Below are positions 45,906 through 57,152 of a DNA stretch of 64,000 nt, one piece after another. Location: positions 63,918,541 through 63,982,540 of the forward strand of contig CM018688.1 in assembly GCA_009363875.1 (NCBI GenBank). The letters run 5' to 3'. The position numbers and the translations under genes were made by a program. Numbering within the stretch: position 1 is the stretch's first letter; every line of letters begins with the position of its first letter. The notes beneath the pieces are model-generated. The model did not search any database. It had not been told where the DNA came from and saw only the letters and a program-made list of their open reading frames with translations. This DNA comes from Mikania micrantha. Lineage: Eukaryota; Streptophyta; Magnoliopsida; Asterales; Asteraceae.

Positions 45906-48137
45906 TTAGAACTGGCCTACCAAGAAGGCAGCCATCCCGTTTAGTTCCTTATCCACATCTTCAACCGCATAATTAATGTCAATGCCCAAGCACTTAACCT
46001 GTTCTTTAAAAAAGACCCATTCCCCCACAGGCCAAGTGGCCATGTTTTTGGCTTTAACAGCCTTAGCCGTCGAGCTGAGAGCTTTAGATAAGGCCTGTCT
46101 TTTATTTTCTGGCAGATGTGGAGTACCCGTAATCTCCAAAAGGTTATCTTCCATAAAGGTTTCATTATCCACAACGAGATATTCCGGAATATACCCCATG
46201 TGGATGCATTGATCTGTAAAGAAATTCCATTCTTCTGTATCCCAAGCATTGGCTATCATAGTGGGAACTCCTTTGGTGTGGTTAATATAGCCCAAAATGC
46301 GAGATTTCTTATACTCAGACAGGTTGCTTTTGGGAGGAGCCACTCCAGAGATAGAGGCTAAAACAGAAGCTGGAAGGATTCGGCCTATATCCATTTCAGT
46401 TTCTGTACTCAAAGTACAAACAGGAACACTAGTACTAGGACCCCCATGATCTGTCACACCCTCCACAGATTTCCCCGTGCTCCCAGATCCTTTCTCACCC
46501 TTGTCACCCTCAGCATTAGCTTCCAAACCGGTGAATCTATTTCCCAAAAGGATCCCCTCTTTATCTTTGTTACTTTCCTTTTGGTTGCTTGGCTTTTTCA
46601 CCTTTGTAGTTTCCCCATTAATAGCTCTAGAGAAGTCAAACCCAACCTGTTTTTGTTTGCCCTTCTGCTGCCCCCCAGTCCCCTTAGAGGTAACCTGACC
46701 CTGACCCTTGGTTTCCTTTGGCCGGCTATCAGACTTCCCATAGATGGTCTGGGGCTTGTTCTTCTTACCCCGGTTAACAGCAGTAAAACCATCTGACTCA
46801 ACAGTAGAGGGAACCTCATGGGAATCCTTAGCATTGACTTTCAAGGGGCTGGAGGCTGCACTGTTTTGGGCAGCCATCTCACTAGGGATCACAGGAGGTG
46901 AAACCTGATCAGCCTTAGGCCGTTCCTTGCAGTGGCTAAGGACATGGCCAAACACCTTGCAGTGACAACATCTCGGAGGAGTCCATTGATAGGTAACTTC
47001 TATCCCAACCACATGACTAGGATCGGATCCCTTGGCCGGGTACTCGATCTCAACAACATCTGGGAGCTCAACATCAGCCGAAACATCAACTAGGACTCTA
47101 GCATATCCCAACTTGCCCCTACCGTGGTAGCATCTATCCTTTGTCACTTTGTCCATTAACTTTGATATTCCAACCGCACTCATCAATCGGCTCACACCCA
47201 CCCTATTCCACAAGTCCAGGGGAACCCCATGGACGGCCACCCACAAGGGAATAGTTTTAGGTTCAGCCTTCTTCAACCCCAAACCTGGTCTCCATCTGCA
47301 CAGAATCAAGGGGATGTTTCGAATCATCCAAGGGCAATTTTCTAGAACATCCAGCAGTCCTTGTTCTGATTTGAACCAAAAGAAGTACCAACCAGAGTTG
47401 CTTTTGGTCACTTCATCCAGATCATAAGTTGACCAAAGCCTCCTCACTACTCTGTCAACATATCTATAGTCCATGGTGGTACCAAGAAAATAGCCAAATA
47501 AATGGTTAGGTAGGGCTACCTCAGATTGCCGGATATCTTTATCAGAGAGGATCACCCTCTTCTTGCCATTCGATAGGATGGTAGGAGGGATGAATTCAAG
47601 GCTAGCATTTTCAAGCTCAGTACTTTGACGAAGAAAATCAGCCATGGTAGGAGGGACCTGCTTTGCCGATAAAGCAGCCTCATCCACCTCCATATCTCCG
47701 ACTTGAACCAGTTGGCCGGGCGAGGGATCCTTTGGGGGATTGAATCGATGTTCTTGCTCAGTCAGAGGTTTCTCCTTCAACATTGCAGCCGTTTCTTGTA
47801 TGAACTCCTTTACCCTAAGATCCGAAATCAAAGGAGAAAATCTCACTTTCCTATCCCTTCGAACTCTACCAGTCCCATGGGGCCGAGCAACACCCCCTTG
47901 CGGTTTGAGTTTCGGGTATACCGCCGATCTACCACCTGAGGAGCCGGTTCTACTTCAATTTCTTCGATGTCTCTATCCTCCTCATCAGCTCCTATTTGTC
48001 CAGAAAGTGTGCAAGATTCAGCCCCCGCCCCCGCATTAATAGAACCTTTAATTGGCCTACACAGGTCGCGGTTATCTGCTCCACCACCCACGGTGGTTTG
48101 TCCGGCAGTAGAGGCTGAGGAATGGATTCCTCAGCCG
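45906..48137 (-). pseudogene. LINE E ORF1, long open core with shifted N-terminus
   Basis: ORF1 starts MKPSAEESIP at 48137 as in D. Frame changes near 48060 and 47850 separate the N-terminus from a 646-codon open core (47846-45906). In the core, residues ~100-260 are DUF4283 (LFGYFLGT, LWVAVHGVPLDLW), residues ~293-306 the knuckle CCHCKVFGHVLSHC with all ligands, then a K/Q-rich linker and an acidic C-terminus ending NGMAAFLVGQF. If translation began at the internal ATG 47846, a nearly complete RNA-binding protein would be made. It is the best-preserved ORF1 in the window. Confidence 0.85.
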
Positions 48138-48228
48138 ATGGTTTCATTATACAGAAAATGGAGTCGGCTAGAGAGAGATTTAGAGAGAGAATTTAGAGAG
48201 AGAAAGAAAATTGCAAAAATGAAAAACC

Positions 48229-48242
48229 ATTAGGGTTTAGGG
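48229..48242 (+). repeat. two telomere-like units between LINE E and LINE F
   Basis: attagggtttaggg, then 12 T of the LINE F tail. The shortest clear spacer in the series. Confidence 0.85.
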
Positions 48243-48254
48243 TTTTTTTTTTTT

Positions 48255-50312
48255 GGATAAAGGGCATTTTGCCCGGAAAAATGTATACCAACAAAAGAAA
48301 AGATTACAACCCAAGGAGGGCATTCCCTCCTGAAATACAATATATTCCTAACCTAAAATGGCAGGGACAAATTTCATCCCATCACCCCATCTATACAAAA
48401 AAGGGGTGTAGCTTCTAACCCAATTACAATTACTAATACAACCAAAAGACCAATACATACAATGAAGAATACAAATAACAACAATAAACCAAGAGGTCCT
48501 AAATGAATCATAGTGATGATGCAGCTTGTTTTCCATATCAAAGCGCAGAAGGAGATATGTATGAGGAACATTCCACATCAAAACCAAAAGAGGGCAACAA
48601 AACCAGCTGTAAATCCCATGGCCATGAGCGGTGCACAAGTAGAGATGCCACATATGGACTCTCATCCTATGCCAAAAGGTGGCCCATGAGATAGTAAGCT
48701 GCCAACTAATAGCCTTGCAATAACCCAACCCTATGATAAATAGCCTGAACCAGCCCAACCAATGGTCGCCAATGGAGGAATGCTTGGCCCAACCACAAGT
48801 CCCCTGAGTGGATATCAGAAAAGACTGGATAGGACCCGTAACAAAGCGGCTTTTCAAATGATGACCCAATAATATATCAGTCTTCTTAGTCCTGGTAGAG
48901 TAGAAGAAGCAATGCAACCACACCCTACTCCAAATCTCCCAGCCCTTAGCAGCACCACGAGGAAGCTGTTTAGTAGGCAGAAGTAAATCATCCAGCCCAA
49001 CCCCAAACAAGCTAGCACACCCAGCATCTCTTCTCCAAATGTTTAAAGAGTTAATCCAGCCCAGCCCATGATTAGAATCCTTAGGCCAAGTAGCCAAAGA
49101 AAAATTACTCCAAGAAAATAAGGGGAAACCGTAGAGAATAGCACCCTTAACCCAACCCAAATGACTATACCCAATGGCAAGAATGCTGCCATAGCAGTAG
49201 ATTGTAGTATCCAAGTGATACTGAAACCCACTCCCAACCCACAGCATAAGCCCAAGCCAGAACCCCATACCAGCAGACCCACCTGTGCAGGTTATTCTGG
49301 TAAAGCCCAGACCAATCCAAAGCAGAAGGAAATATTGAAAAAGATCACCCTTGCTGCAACCCTGATGTAAGCTGATGTTACAATGATCATAATCCCAACC
49401 CATATGAATCTCCCAGCAGCAAGTCCACTGTTGGTTAAGAGCAGGGCCCAAACAAACATCCCTCCTGACCCAACAAATAACCCCAACTTTACCCTGAAGT
49501 CTAAAATCATAGCAGGAAGCGTGGACCAAGCTGAAAAAGAGACATTGACCACCAACCAAGTCTTTAAAGCAGCCCACTACAAACGAGTAACAAGCATAGG
49601 CATCCCTAGTAGCAACACAAATTGTACTCCCACACCAAGCATTAGTCAGCTGGTCCTGAACTCTCCACACCTGCACAGACCCATTTAGCCACTCGTGCAA
49701 GACCCAAGTGCAAATGAACAAAGTGGCAAACAGAATCAGCCCCATACGCCCAGGACCAACCCTTTGCATCTGAACCCCCCTGGACAGCCAAGCCCATTGA
49801 CCATGAGGAATTTGGACGCAGGTCCAGAAACCCTCAGAAATGTTGACCGCCAGCTGAACCATCTCCCTATACCCATGCTTCAGCCAGAGACCCCCTTGCA
49901 AACTACAGGCCCATCTGCAACTGTAACAGCTGTAAACATTAGTCACTCCCTGCCCAACCCCTCCCCTGTAAATCCCCCAGAACACAACCAGAAGACAATT
50001 AAGATAATTACCCATACCCACCCCTCTCAACAACAAATAAATATGAAGGAAAATGATAATGGAGCCAACCCTATACCCAACCATACCCCAAATCCTCACA
50101 TTCACACAAGAAAGGTTGCTACTCTCAAGCACAGTGCCACCCCCTCTAATAATGTTACAATAAAAGAAATTACAAAACAAGTGAGTAGCAAATAAAAGGA
50201 TTTTCATTCCAATCTTTTTCCATCTCCAAACTTTCCCACTGTTCTCTTCTCTATTAGCAATCATGCGCCCTGAAGTCAACTAAATGCCCTCCACCCTGCA
50301 AATTAGGATAAT
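48255..50312 (-). other. LINE F 3' UTR containing a 643-codon open frame
   Basis: The minus-strand stretch 50279-48348 is free of stops. The encoded peptide is rich in W, C, G and hydrophobic residues, with no domain that I recognise. Its end (TPFLYRWGDG) resembles ends in H (SPFLYSWVDFFG, near 57300) and A (SFLYSWV, near 2965). That may be shared nucleotide sequence rather than a protein. Confidence 0.5.
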
Positions 50313-51841
50313 TCATAGGCAAATATGGCCTCCCGGAATAAAATCCTCAGAATCCAAGTCTCCCAAATCCCAAATCTTCCTAAGCTGACCCCAAGCAAAG
50401 GATCTATGGGCTTTTAAGGAGATCAATCGAAGTCTAACAGTATCCAAAATCAAGGAGCAAATCTCAGTAACTGATCTTCTCTTATGTTCCAGCTCCTTCA
50501 GATTTCTTTCCTGCCAGATGTAGTAAACCGAAGCACCAAGCACTAACCGGTTGACAACACTCTAAGCAGAATTGGTGTTGGACATGCTACAAAACTGATT
50601 AATCCGCTGCTCCCAGGCTCCATGGGGATTGCCCCATTTGGTCTTGCCCAGTACAGACTTCCATATCTGAGCAGGAACCTCACACTAAAAGAAAAGATGA
50701 GTAGTATCATCAGGAACCAAATTACAAAAGACACACTTTTTATCTTCTCCCATATACCAATTTCGAAGAATAACATGGGTTCTCACCTTGTTTTTTATCG
50801 CAAGCCAAAGGATAAAAGCATGCCTAGGAATGTTCTAAGAGAACCAAACTAAGTGCGTCCAAGGGACCGCACTACCTCCTTCCTGGAGGTCGTTCCAAAC
50901 AGTAGCAACAGAAAATTGGGCATCCTTACCCCCATTGGTTCTCCAGACAAGTTTGTCTAACCTATCAGGAACTAAAAAATTGGGCTGGGTACCTGACAAC
51001 ATGGGGAATCTCTCAATCCAATCACCCGGCCATTTCCAGCAGTTATTATCAACAAGATCAGAGACGCAAGTGGTAGCAGTAAAACCGGCCTCATAAATAA
51101 CTCTATTAGAAATGGCCACATTTAGGGGACCACAAGGGAGCCAATTATCATACCAGGCTGAGGTAGCCTGACCATTCCCTATAATGCTAATAACGTGGCT
51201 TCTCAATTTATCCCTTTGTTGTAAAATCTTCCTCCAACTCTAGCAAGAGTCCTTTTTAACAGGAATTTCCCAGAAATTCTTACCCTTCAGGTGGTATTCA
51301 TAGATCCAAGTAACCCATAGGGACTTCTTCCTGGAAATGATGTGCCAGGTATGCTTTGACATAAGGGCATCATTCCACGTTCTCAACGATTTTAATCCAA
51401 GGCCCCCATGATTAATAGGGATGCAACAATCTTTCCATCACACCTTAGCCTTACCTCTAGTAAGATCACCTCTACACCACAAGAAGCCTCTAACCAGCTT
51501 CTCGATCTCCTTAGTAACCGCCACTGGGAGGACAAAGACCTAGAACCAATAGACTTGAATCGAAGTAAGTTTCGACTTGATGAGTTGGAGTCTACCAGCA
51601 AAAGAGAGCGATTTGTTCTTCCTGTCTTTAATTCTTTTCCTAACCTTGTCCATGAGAGGATCACAATCCTTTTTATGAAGTCTGGTAGAAAGAAGAGGGA
51701 CCCCAAGGTATTTGACGGGAAGCTCACCAACACTGAATTGAATATTCTCACAAATGTCCCTTTGAACTTGGGGTTTCACATTCCCAAAAAATATGGTACT
51801 TTTGGGAATACTCGGAGTTAAACCAGACATATTCTTGAATA
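50313..51841 (-). pseudogene. LINE F ORF2 fragment: RT thumb, connection and C-terminal knuckle
   Basis: Segments 51830-51540 (GNVKPQ, VKYLGVPLLSTRL), 51206-50835 (SAWYDNW), 50776-50543 and 50543-50313 (VYYIWQERN). TAG stops replace Trp (near 51241; H has Trp) and Gln (near 50836, FS-stop-NIPR, and near 50684, LFF-stop-CE). The catalytic FADD and everything upstream are lost by truncation. Confidence 0.85.
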
Positions 51842-52338
51842 CTCGGCTTTCTGCTTTCTGCTTTCGGGTTTCGGGTTTCGGGTTCGGGGGTTCGGGGGTC
51901 GGGGTTCGGGGTTCGGAGGTTCGGGGTTTCGGGGTTCGGGGTTCGGTGGTTCGGGGTTTCGGGGTTTCGGGGTTCGGGTTCGGGGTTCGGGGTTCGGGTT
52001 TCGGGTTTCGGGTTTCGGGTTTGGGGTATTGGGTTTTGGGTTTTGGGTTTTGGGTTTTGGGTTTTGGCTTTAGGGTTTTGGGTTTTGGGTTTCGGGTTTT
52101 GGGTTTTTGGGTTTTTGGGTTTTGGGTTTTGGGTTTTGGGTTTTGGGTTTTGGGTTTTGGGATTAGGGTTTGGGGTTTGGGTTTTGGGGTTTGGGTTTAG
52201 GGTTGGGGTTCGGGGTTGGGTTGGGGATCGGGGTTCAGGGTTCGGGTTCGGGGTTCGGGGGTTCAGCGTTCAGGGTTCGGGGTTTCGGGTTTCGGGGTCC
52301 GGGGTTCGGGTTTCAGGTTTCGGGTTTAGGGTTTAAGG
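51842..52338 (+). repeat. degenerate telomere-like array, about 497 bp
   Basis: TTTCGGG/TTCGGGG blocks, then TTTTGGG with the marker ttttggctttagggttttggg near 52065, then TTCGGGG, ending cgggtttagggtttaagg before oligo(T). The marker also occurs in the 39952-40626 array (near 40410), so the two arrays share ancestry. Confidence 0.9.
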
Positions 52339-52545
52339 TTTTTTTTTTTGGATAAAGGGCTTTTGCCCGGAAAAATGTATACCAACAAACAAAAAATTAC
52401 ATGAGGACCACGGGGGCTTACCCCCCGAAAAGCTCAAATCCGATAGGTCCGGAAAGGCTAACAAAAACGACAACCCCAAAGTGTCAACTATAGGAAGACC
52501 TATACAAAAACGCCTTGGGCCTAACACAATACAAAACAACACTAA

Positions 52546-54349
52546 TTACGCATTAACTCCTGGGTGAGAAGGATGAATGTCGATTTTAAAGGCACACCTA
52601 GGCTGGCCACGGCTCCGATAATAATTACGCATTAACTCCTGGGTGAGAAGGATGTTATCACTGATTTGCCTACCAGGTAAAAACGCACACTGGTTCTCAC
52701 TGATGATATCACTAAAGGCAGACTTGATGCGGTTGGAAATAATTTTACTAATACACTTATAGATGACATTACAACACGAAATGGGCCTAAAGTCCGTAAC
52801 ATTCCTAGGGGTCTCAGACTTAGGAACAAGAGCAATCACCGTAGCATTAACTTCCTTCAGAAGTTTGGTGTTCCTGAAAACTTCCTTGATAGCCCTCGTA
52901 AATTCAACTCCCACAATATCCCCGGCTCTTTTGAAAAAATTAGACGAATAACCATCTGGGCCAGGGGCCTTGTTGTCATCAATATCAAAAAGGGCCAGTT
53001 TGATTTCTTCACCCGAAACGTCTCTGATCATAGCCTGCGCCTCCGTCTCAGACACCTAGTTAGCAAAAAGAGTGTCGGGGGATAAAATACTATCCACCTC
53101 CATGGACTGACCTAGAACCGAAGTGAAATGGTCAAGGAAGGTGTCTGCAATCTTAACACCCGTGACCCATTGACCTTGACTATCCAGGATGGACACGATT
53201 CGATTCCTGCAAGTATTGCTCTTAAGGACCTGATGGAAGTACTTAGAGTTATGATCACCTTCACTCAGCCAAGTGACTTTAGCCTTCTGCCTCAAAAAAA
53301 CCTCTTCATCTCGCAACGCTTCCTTATAGGCTTTCAAATACAAAATCTCCTCTTCTCTGAGGACAGCATTAGACAGATCAGAAGCAAGATCCTGTTGAAT
53401 ACACTCCAATTCATGCTTCAGCTTAAGAACCTTCTCACACAGATTCCCTTGGGAATAACTAAGTTTCCTGAGGGGGGGTCTTAAGTTTTTTCATCTTAGT
53501 GACCACTGAGTACATAGCAAATCCCTGAACCTGCATATCCCAAATCTTTTTAACAGTGGGCAGAAAAGTCGGCTTGCTAGACAGGTAGTTGGGAAACCGA
53601 AACGAATTCCGATTTCTCTCAGTGGTATCCGGGAAGGAAACCAATATGGGACAATGGTCCGACGTTAAAAAGGGGGAGAAGTGGACTGAAGCACGTGGGA
53701 ATTTGTTGAAAAACAGATTGTTCCCCACCGCTCTATCAAGCTTCTTCGGCAAGCCACTGGGGGAAAGCGGGCTTTTCTTCCAAGTATACCGCATCCCCGT
53801 ATGATTAATATCCTCAACTTCAATTTGATAGAAGCATTCCCGAATATCCAACATACTGTCAGTAACCTGTGAAGAACCTATGGATCTCTCATCCGGATTC
53901 AAGGTGGCATTAAAGTCCCCTAGCAACAATAACCAAGGGTTATCCCCTACCACTTGCTTATGAATCTGGAGGGCCTCCCAACACTCCCTCCTTTGAACAT
54001 GCTTATGAAAAGCATAGACAAAGGAACAATAAAAAGCCTCCTCCCCACTAACAGGCTTGATGAAACAGTGGATCACTTGGGGGTGTCAGCTAACAACCAT
54101 AAGGGAAACCACATCCGGATTCCAGCCAACAATAATACGAGTATTGCCCGAGCAATCATTGGAGTTCGAATCCCACTCCCACCTATGACAAATATTGTTG
54201 CAGGTCTTGGCTACCTTATCTTTGGCTACATGAGTTTCAATAATCCCCATCACACTCAGTTTATTCACTTGGATGAACTGCTTAACTTGCTTTTGACTAG
54301 GGATATTGGACAAACCCCTAACATTCCAAGCCGCAATGTGTCTACCCAT
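52546..54349 (-). pseudogene. LINE G ORF2, endonuclease and N-terminal RT only
   Basis: Starts MGRHIAAWNVRG at 54349, directly after the ORF1 TAA (TAAATG). The endonuclease keeps LLLGDFNA and SDHCPI but has a frame change near 54080. The linker (53409-53056) ends in TAG. The RT part (53055-52546) shows KAPGPDG and CAFLPGRQISDN and stops at the deletion joint before the FADD site, so it cannot be active. Confidence 0.85.
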
Positions 54350-56646
54350 TTAAACAGCTTTGTCAGAGTTGGATGCCGAGCCCCTCTTGGCATCCAAACC
54401 TGGTTGTAGCCCCATAAAATTTGCAATACCATTAATGTCCATTTCCACATCCTCTAGACTGTAGGTCGGGTCAATACCTAATAACTGAATCTGGTTCTAG
54501 AAGTAAAGCCACTCACCAGGTTCCCAGTTCTCCTGATCCACAGCTTTGACAGCCTTGTACTTTAACATGCTATTAGTGATAGCCAGTTTTTGGCCATCCG
54601 TGATGCTATAATCAACCGACTCCATATCACTAGCTGGATCCTCCCCTTGGGGCCTACTATTCTACACTTTTCCATTTAAAGCAGCAACCCCCTTGTCTTT
54701 CCTAAGGTCGTCAATGACAACCCTCTGTTCTGTCACTCTGCCACTTGAAACAAGCTTACCTGCAGCTAAGGAAGCATCAATGTCTAGGACTGAAAACCCA
54801 TCATCATCCAGTAACTCAAACTGATTGGACACAGGGATGTCCAGATCATTTCTAGCAGGTTTAGCCTACCATGTATGGCTTGTGCCCTTGTGAGCCTTGA
54901 CTTTCTTACCACTCTCTTTCACTGTTTTACATCCAGCAGCCCTAGAACTTTCCCCCTTACTATATTGCCTATGTAATTCTCCCACTCTTCTTTGGACTAT
55001 TGGGTCACTAGTAGTAGTAGGCCTACTCTGAATTTCCACCTCCTTTTGCTTATTCTTCCCCTGATGTCCTGATACCCTAACATTCACAATACCTAAGCCA
55101 TTAGCTGGCCTATTCACCTGTTTCCTATTCTTCCTTCCAACCACAGCTCTAAAACCCTCCCTATCAGCCACATCCCCGGGACTATTGCTATCCTTATTAA
55201 TTTTCCTACTATCCAGAATCTCCTTTTCTCTTAATTCCTCCTCAGTCCTAGGCATTGTCTTACACAACTCGTATGAGTGGCCAAAGACCATGCAGTGGTT
55301 GCACACAGCCGGCTTCCACTGATAAGACACATTAAGGGTAACTACCCTAGCTGGTCTATGCTGAATGGGGGGAACTCAATTTCTATTTCACTAGGCAGAT
55401 TGCTAGATGCTGCAACTTCAACTAGTCCCCTCACATATCCTATCTTACCCGATTGGCTATCACACCTCTCCTCAGTCACTCTATCCATCAACAAAGGGAC
55501 CCCTATACCACTCATAATCTTGCTTATACCCTATCCAGTCCAGAGTTCCAGAGGAACATTATGAACCGTCACCCAAAGTGGGATGACCTGTGGCTCTATT
55601 TTTTGCAAGCACAGCCCCGGCTCCCACTTTTGCAAAAGGATGGGCACATTATTAACCATCCACAGACCATTCGAAATAGCATCATTCATCCCCTTTTCAC
55701 TCTTAAACTTGAAGTAGTAAAAATCTACCGTACTCTTGGATATGCTATCTAGCCCATAGGATTTCCACAGCCTTCTAAACGTGGAGTTCACAACATTAAA
55801 ATCCATGGACATTTCTAAGAAATAACCATACAAGTGCAGGGAAAAGGTAGCAGCTGAGTATCTGAGATCATCATCTGAGATAATAACCCTTTTCCTCCCA
55901 TTTGGAGAATCAATCGGCGGAATGAACTCCAACCGTGTTCTCTCATTGGCATTGTTACGTTTGATCTTACCTGCAAACGAAATCTTACCCTCTCTGTGAT
56001 TATCCCATACATTAGCCGTGACATTGGAGGTAGGCTGGTCGTCATTCTCCTGATTTAGCACCGTACGGCTGTTCGAATTACCTGGCAAGAGTTGAGATCG
56101 ATTGTCCACACTTCTTCCCTGTTGCATCTGCTCCAATTGAGTATCGCTTGTGATACCCAGTCGATTGGAAGTGTCGACCTCCACTTCTGGTGCCTCCTCC
56201 GATTCATCATCAATGCTATCCTCCATGTCGGTGTCGATTATAGGAGCATCTATATCTAAAATCGCCGGTGAAGGAGGGACCGAAGCTTCCCCATTCATTC
56301 GGCACTCCTCAATTTGGTGGTCAATGTGCGGCAATTGAGCAGGTAGCACCATCCCATTGCCGACATCCAGTATACCCACCTCAACTTCTGGAACTCTTGA
56401 AGCACTATCGTTGTTTCCCTGCACCTCACGAACCTCTTCAACAAATTTTCCTATGTCTAAATTGATGAATGAAGACTTAGATTTCCCTCCAATGACTGTA
56501 CCAGACACATCCTTCTGCTTCTTAGATTTTGGATTCACAGCCAATTTTGAGCTCCCACGTTTCCTAGCACCTAAGTCAAGGGGCGGGAAGCACTTAGGAT
56601 CAGGAGGCTTGTCAATATGAGGATGAAATTCCTTGGAAAGATCCAT
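54350..56646 (-). pseudogene. LINE G ORF1, DUF4283/zinc-knuckle protein
   Basis: Starts MDLSKEFHPH at 56646, the best-supported ORF1 start because the first 371 codons are open (to 55531). The DUF4283 core has LYGYFLEMSMDF and GLWMVNNVP. The knuckle is CNHCMVFGHSYELC (near 55300). Breaks are a stop and frame change near 55531-55330 and in-frame TAGs at 54866 and 54497. The acidic C-terminus leads to TAA at 54352-54350, adjacent to the ORF2 ATG. Confidence 0.85.
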
Positions 56647-56778
56647 TTTCCCTTTGAAAACCTAGTAGAAGAGAGGAATAATTCTGGACTTCAATGGATG
56701 AACGAGCACCCAATCGGCCAGAGAGAATATTCAAGAGAGAGAAGCTAGAGAGAGAAAAATTACACAAATGAAAATCCT

Positions 56779-57143
56779 TAGGATTTAGGGTTTAGGGTTT
56801 AGGGTTTAGGGGTTACGGGTTACGGGTTTCGGGGTTAGGGGTTTTGGGTTTCGGGTTTTGGGTTTCGGGTTTTGGGTTTCGGGTTTAAGGTTTAGGGTTT
56901 AGGGGTTAGGGGTTAGGGGTTTAGGGTTTAGGGGTTTCAGGTTTCGGGTTTCGGGTTTAGGTTTAGGGGTTAGGGGTTTAGGGTTAGGGGTTCGGGTTTG
57001 GGGTTTCGGGTTCCGGGTTCGGGGTTTCGGGTTCCGGGTTCGGGGTTTCGGGTTCCGGGTTCCGGGTTTCGGGTTTCGGGTTTAGGGTCTAGGTTTTAGG
57101 GTTTAGGGGTTAGGGGTTGGGGTTTGGGGTTTAAGGTTTAAGG
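56779..57143 (+). repeat. telomere-like array between LINE G and LINE H, 365 bp
   Basis: Begins with four near-canonical TTTAGGG units right at the G 5' end, then mixes TTTCGGG, TTAGGGG and TTCCGGG, and ends ttaaggtttaagg before the H oligo(T). Confidence 0.9.
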
Positions 57144-57152
57144 TTTTTTTTT

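Larger units (their letters stand above)
44556..48228 (-). mobile_element. LINE E, ORF1-only non-autonomous element
   Basis: About 3.7 kb with the same plan as D: 5' UTR rich in CTCTCTAAA, ORF1 from 48137, stop at 45906, 3' UTR, tail stem gggc..gccc (44571-44581) and oligo(A) 44556-44563. No ORF2. Protein and 5' UTR are closer to D than to A, G or H. Its core ORF is open over 646 codons. Confidence 0.8.
48243..51841 (-). mobile_element. LINE F, 5'-truncated within the reverse transcriptase
   Basis: Oligo(A) 48243-48254, tail stem gggc..gccc around 48262-48274, a 2-kb 3' UTR, and the C-terminal part of ORF2. It ends abruptly at about 51841 next to MSGLTPSIPKST of the RT and is followed by telomere-like repeats. 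Confidence 0.85.
52339..56778 (-). mobile_element. LINE G, chimeric and internally deleted
   Basis: A D-type tail of about 205 bp (52339-52545) is joined directly to the middle of an ORF2 RT (52546), skipping the RT C-terminal half and most of the 3' UTR. Endonuclease, linker and ORF1 follow to a 5' end near 56778. A perfect 33-bp duplication (52543-52575 and 52622-52654) marks the joint. Confidence 0.85.

Noticed and set aside
52043..52355. Open frames in the second telomere-like array
   Set aside because: Same reason: repeat-derived, no domain, and several overlapping frames are open.
56779..57143. True chromosome end
   Set aside because: LINE H continues to the right and repeats are degenerate, so this is an interstitial array; a terminal position of the whole region remains possible but unproven.
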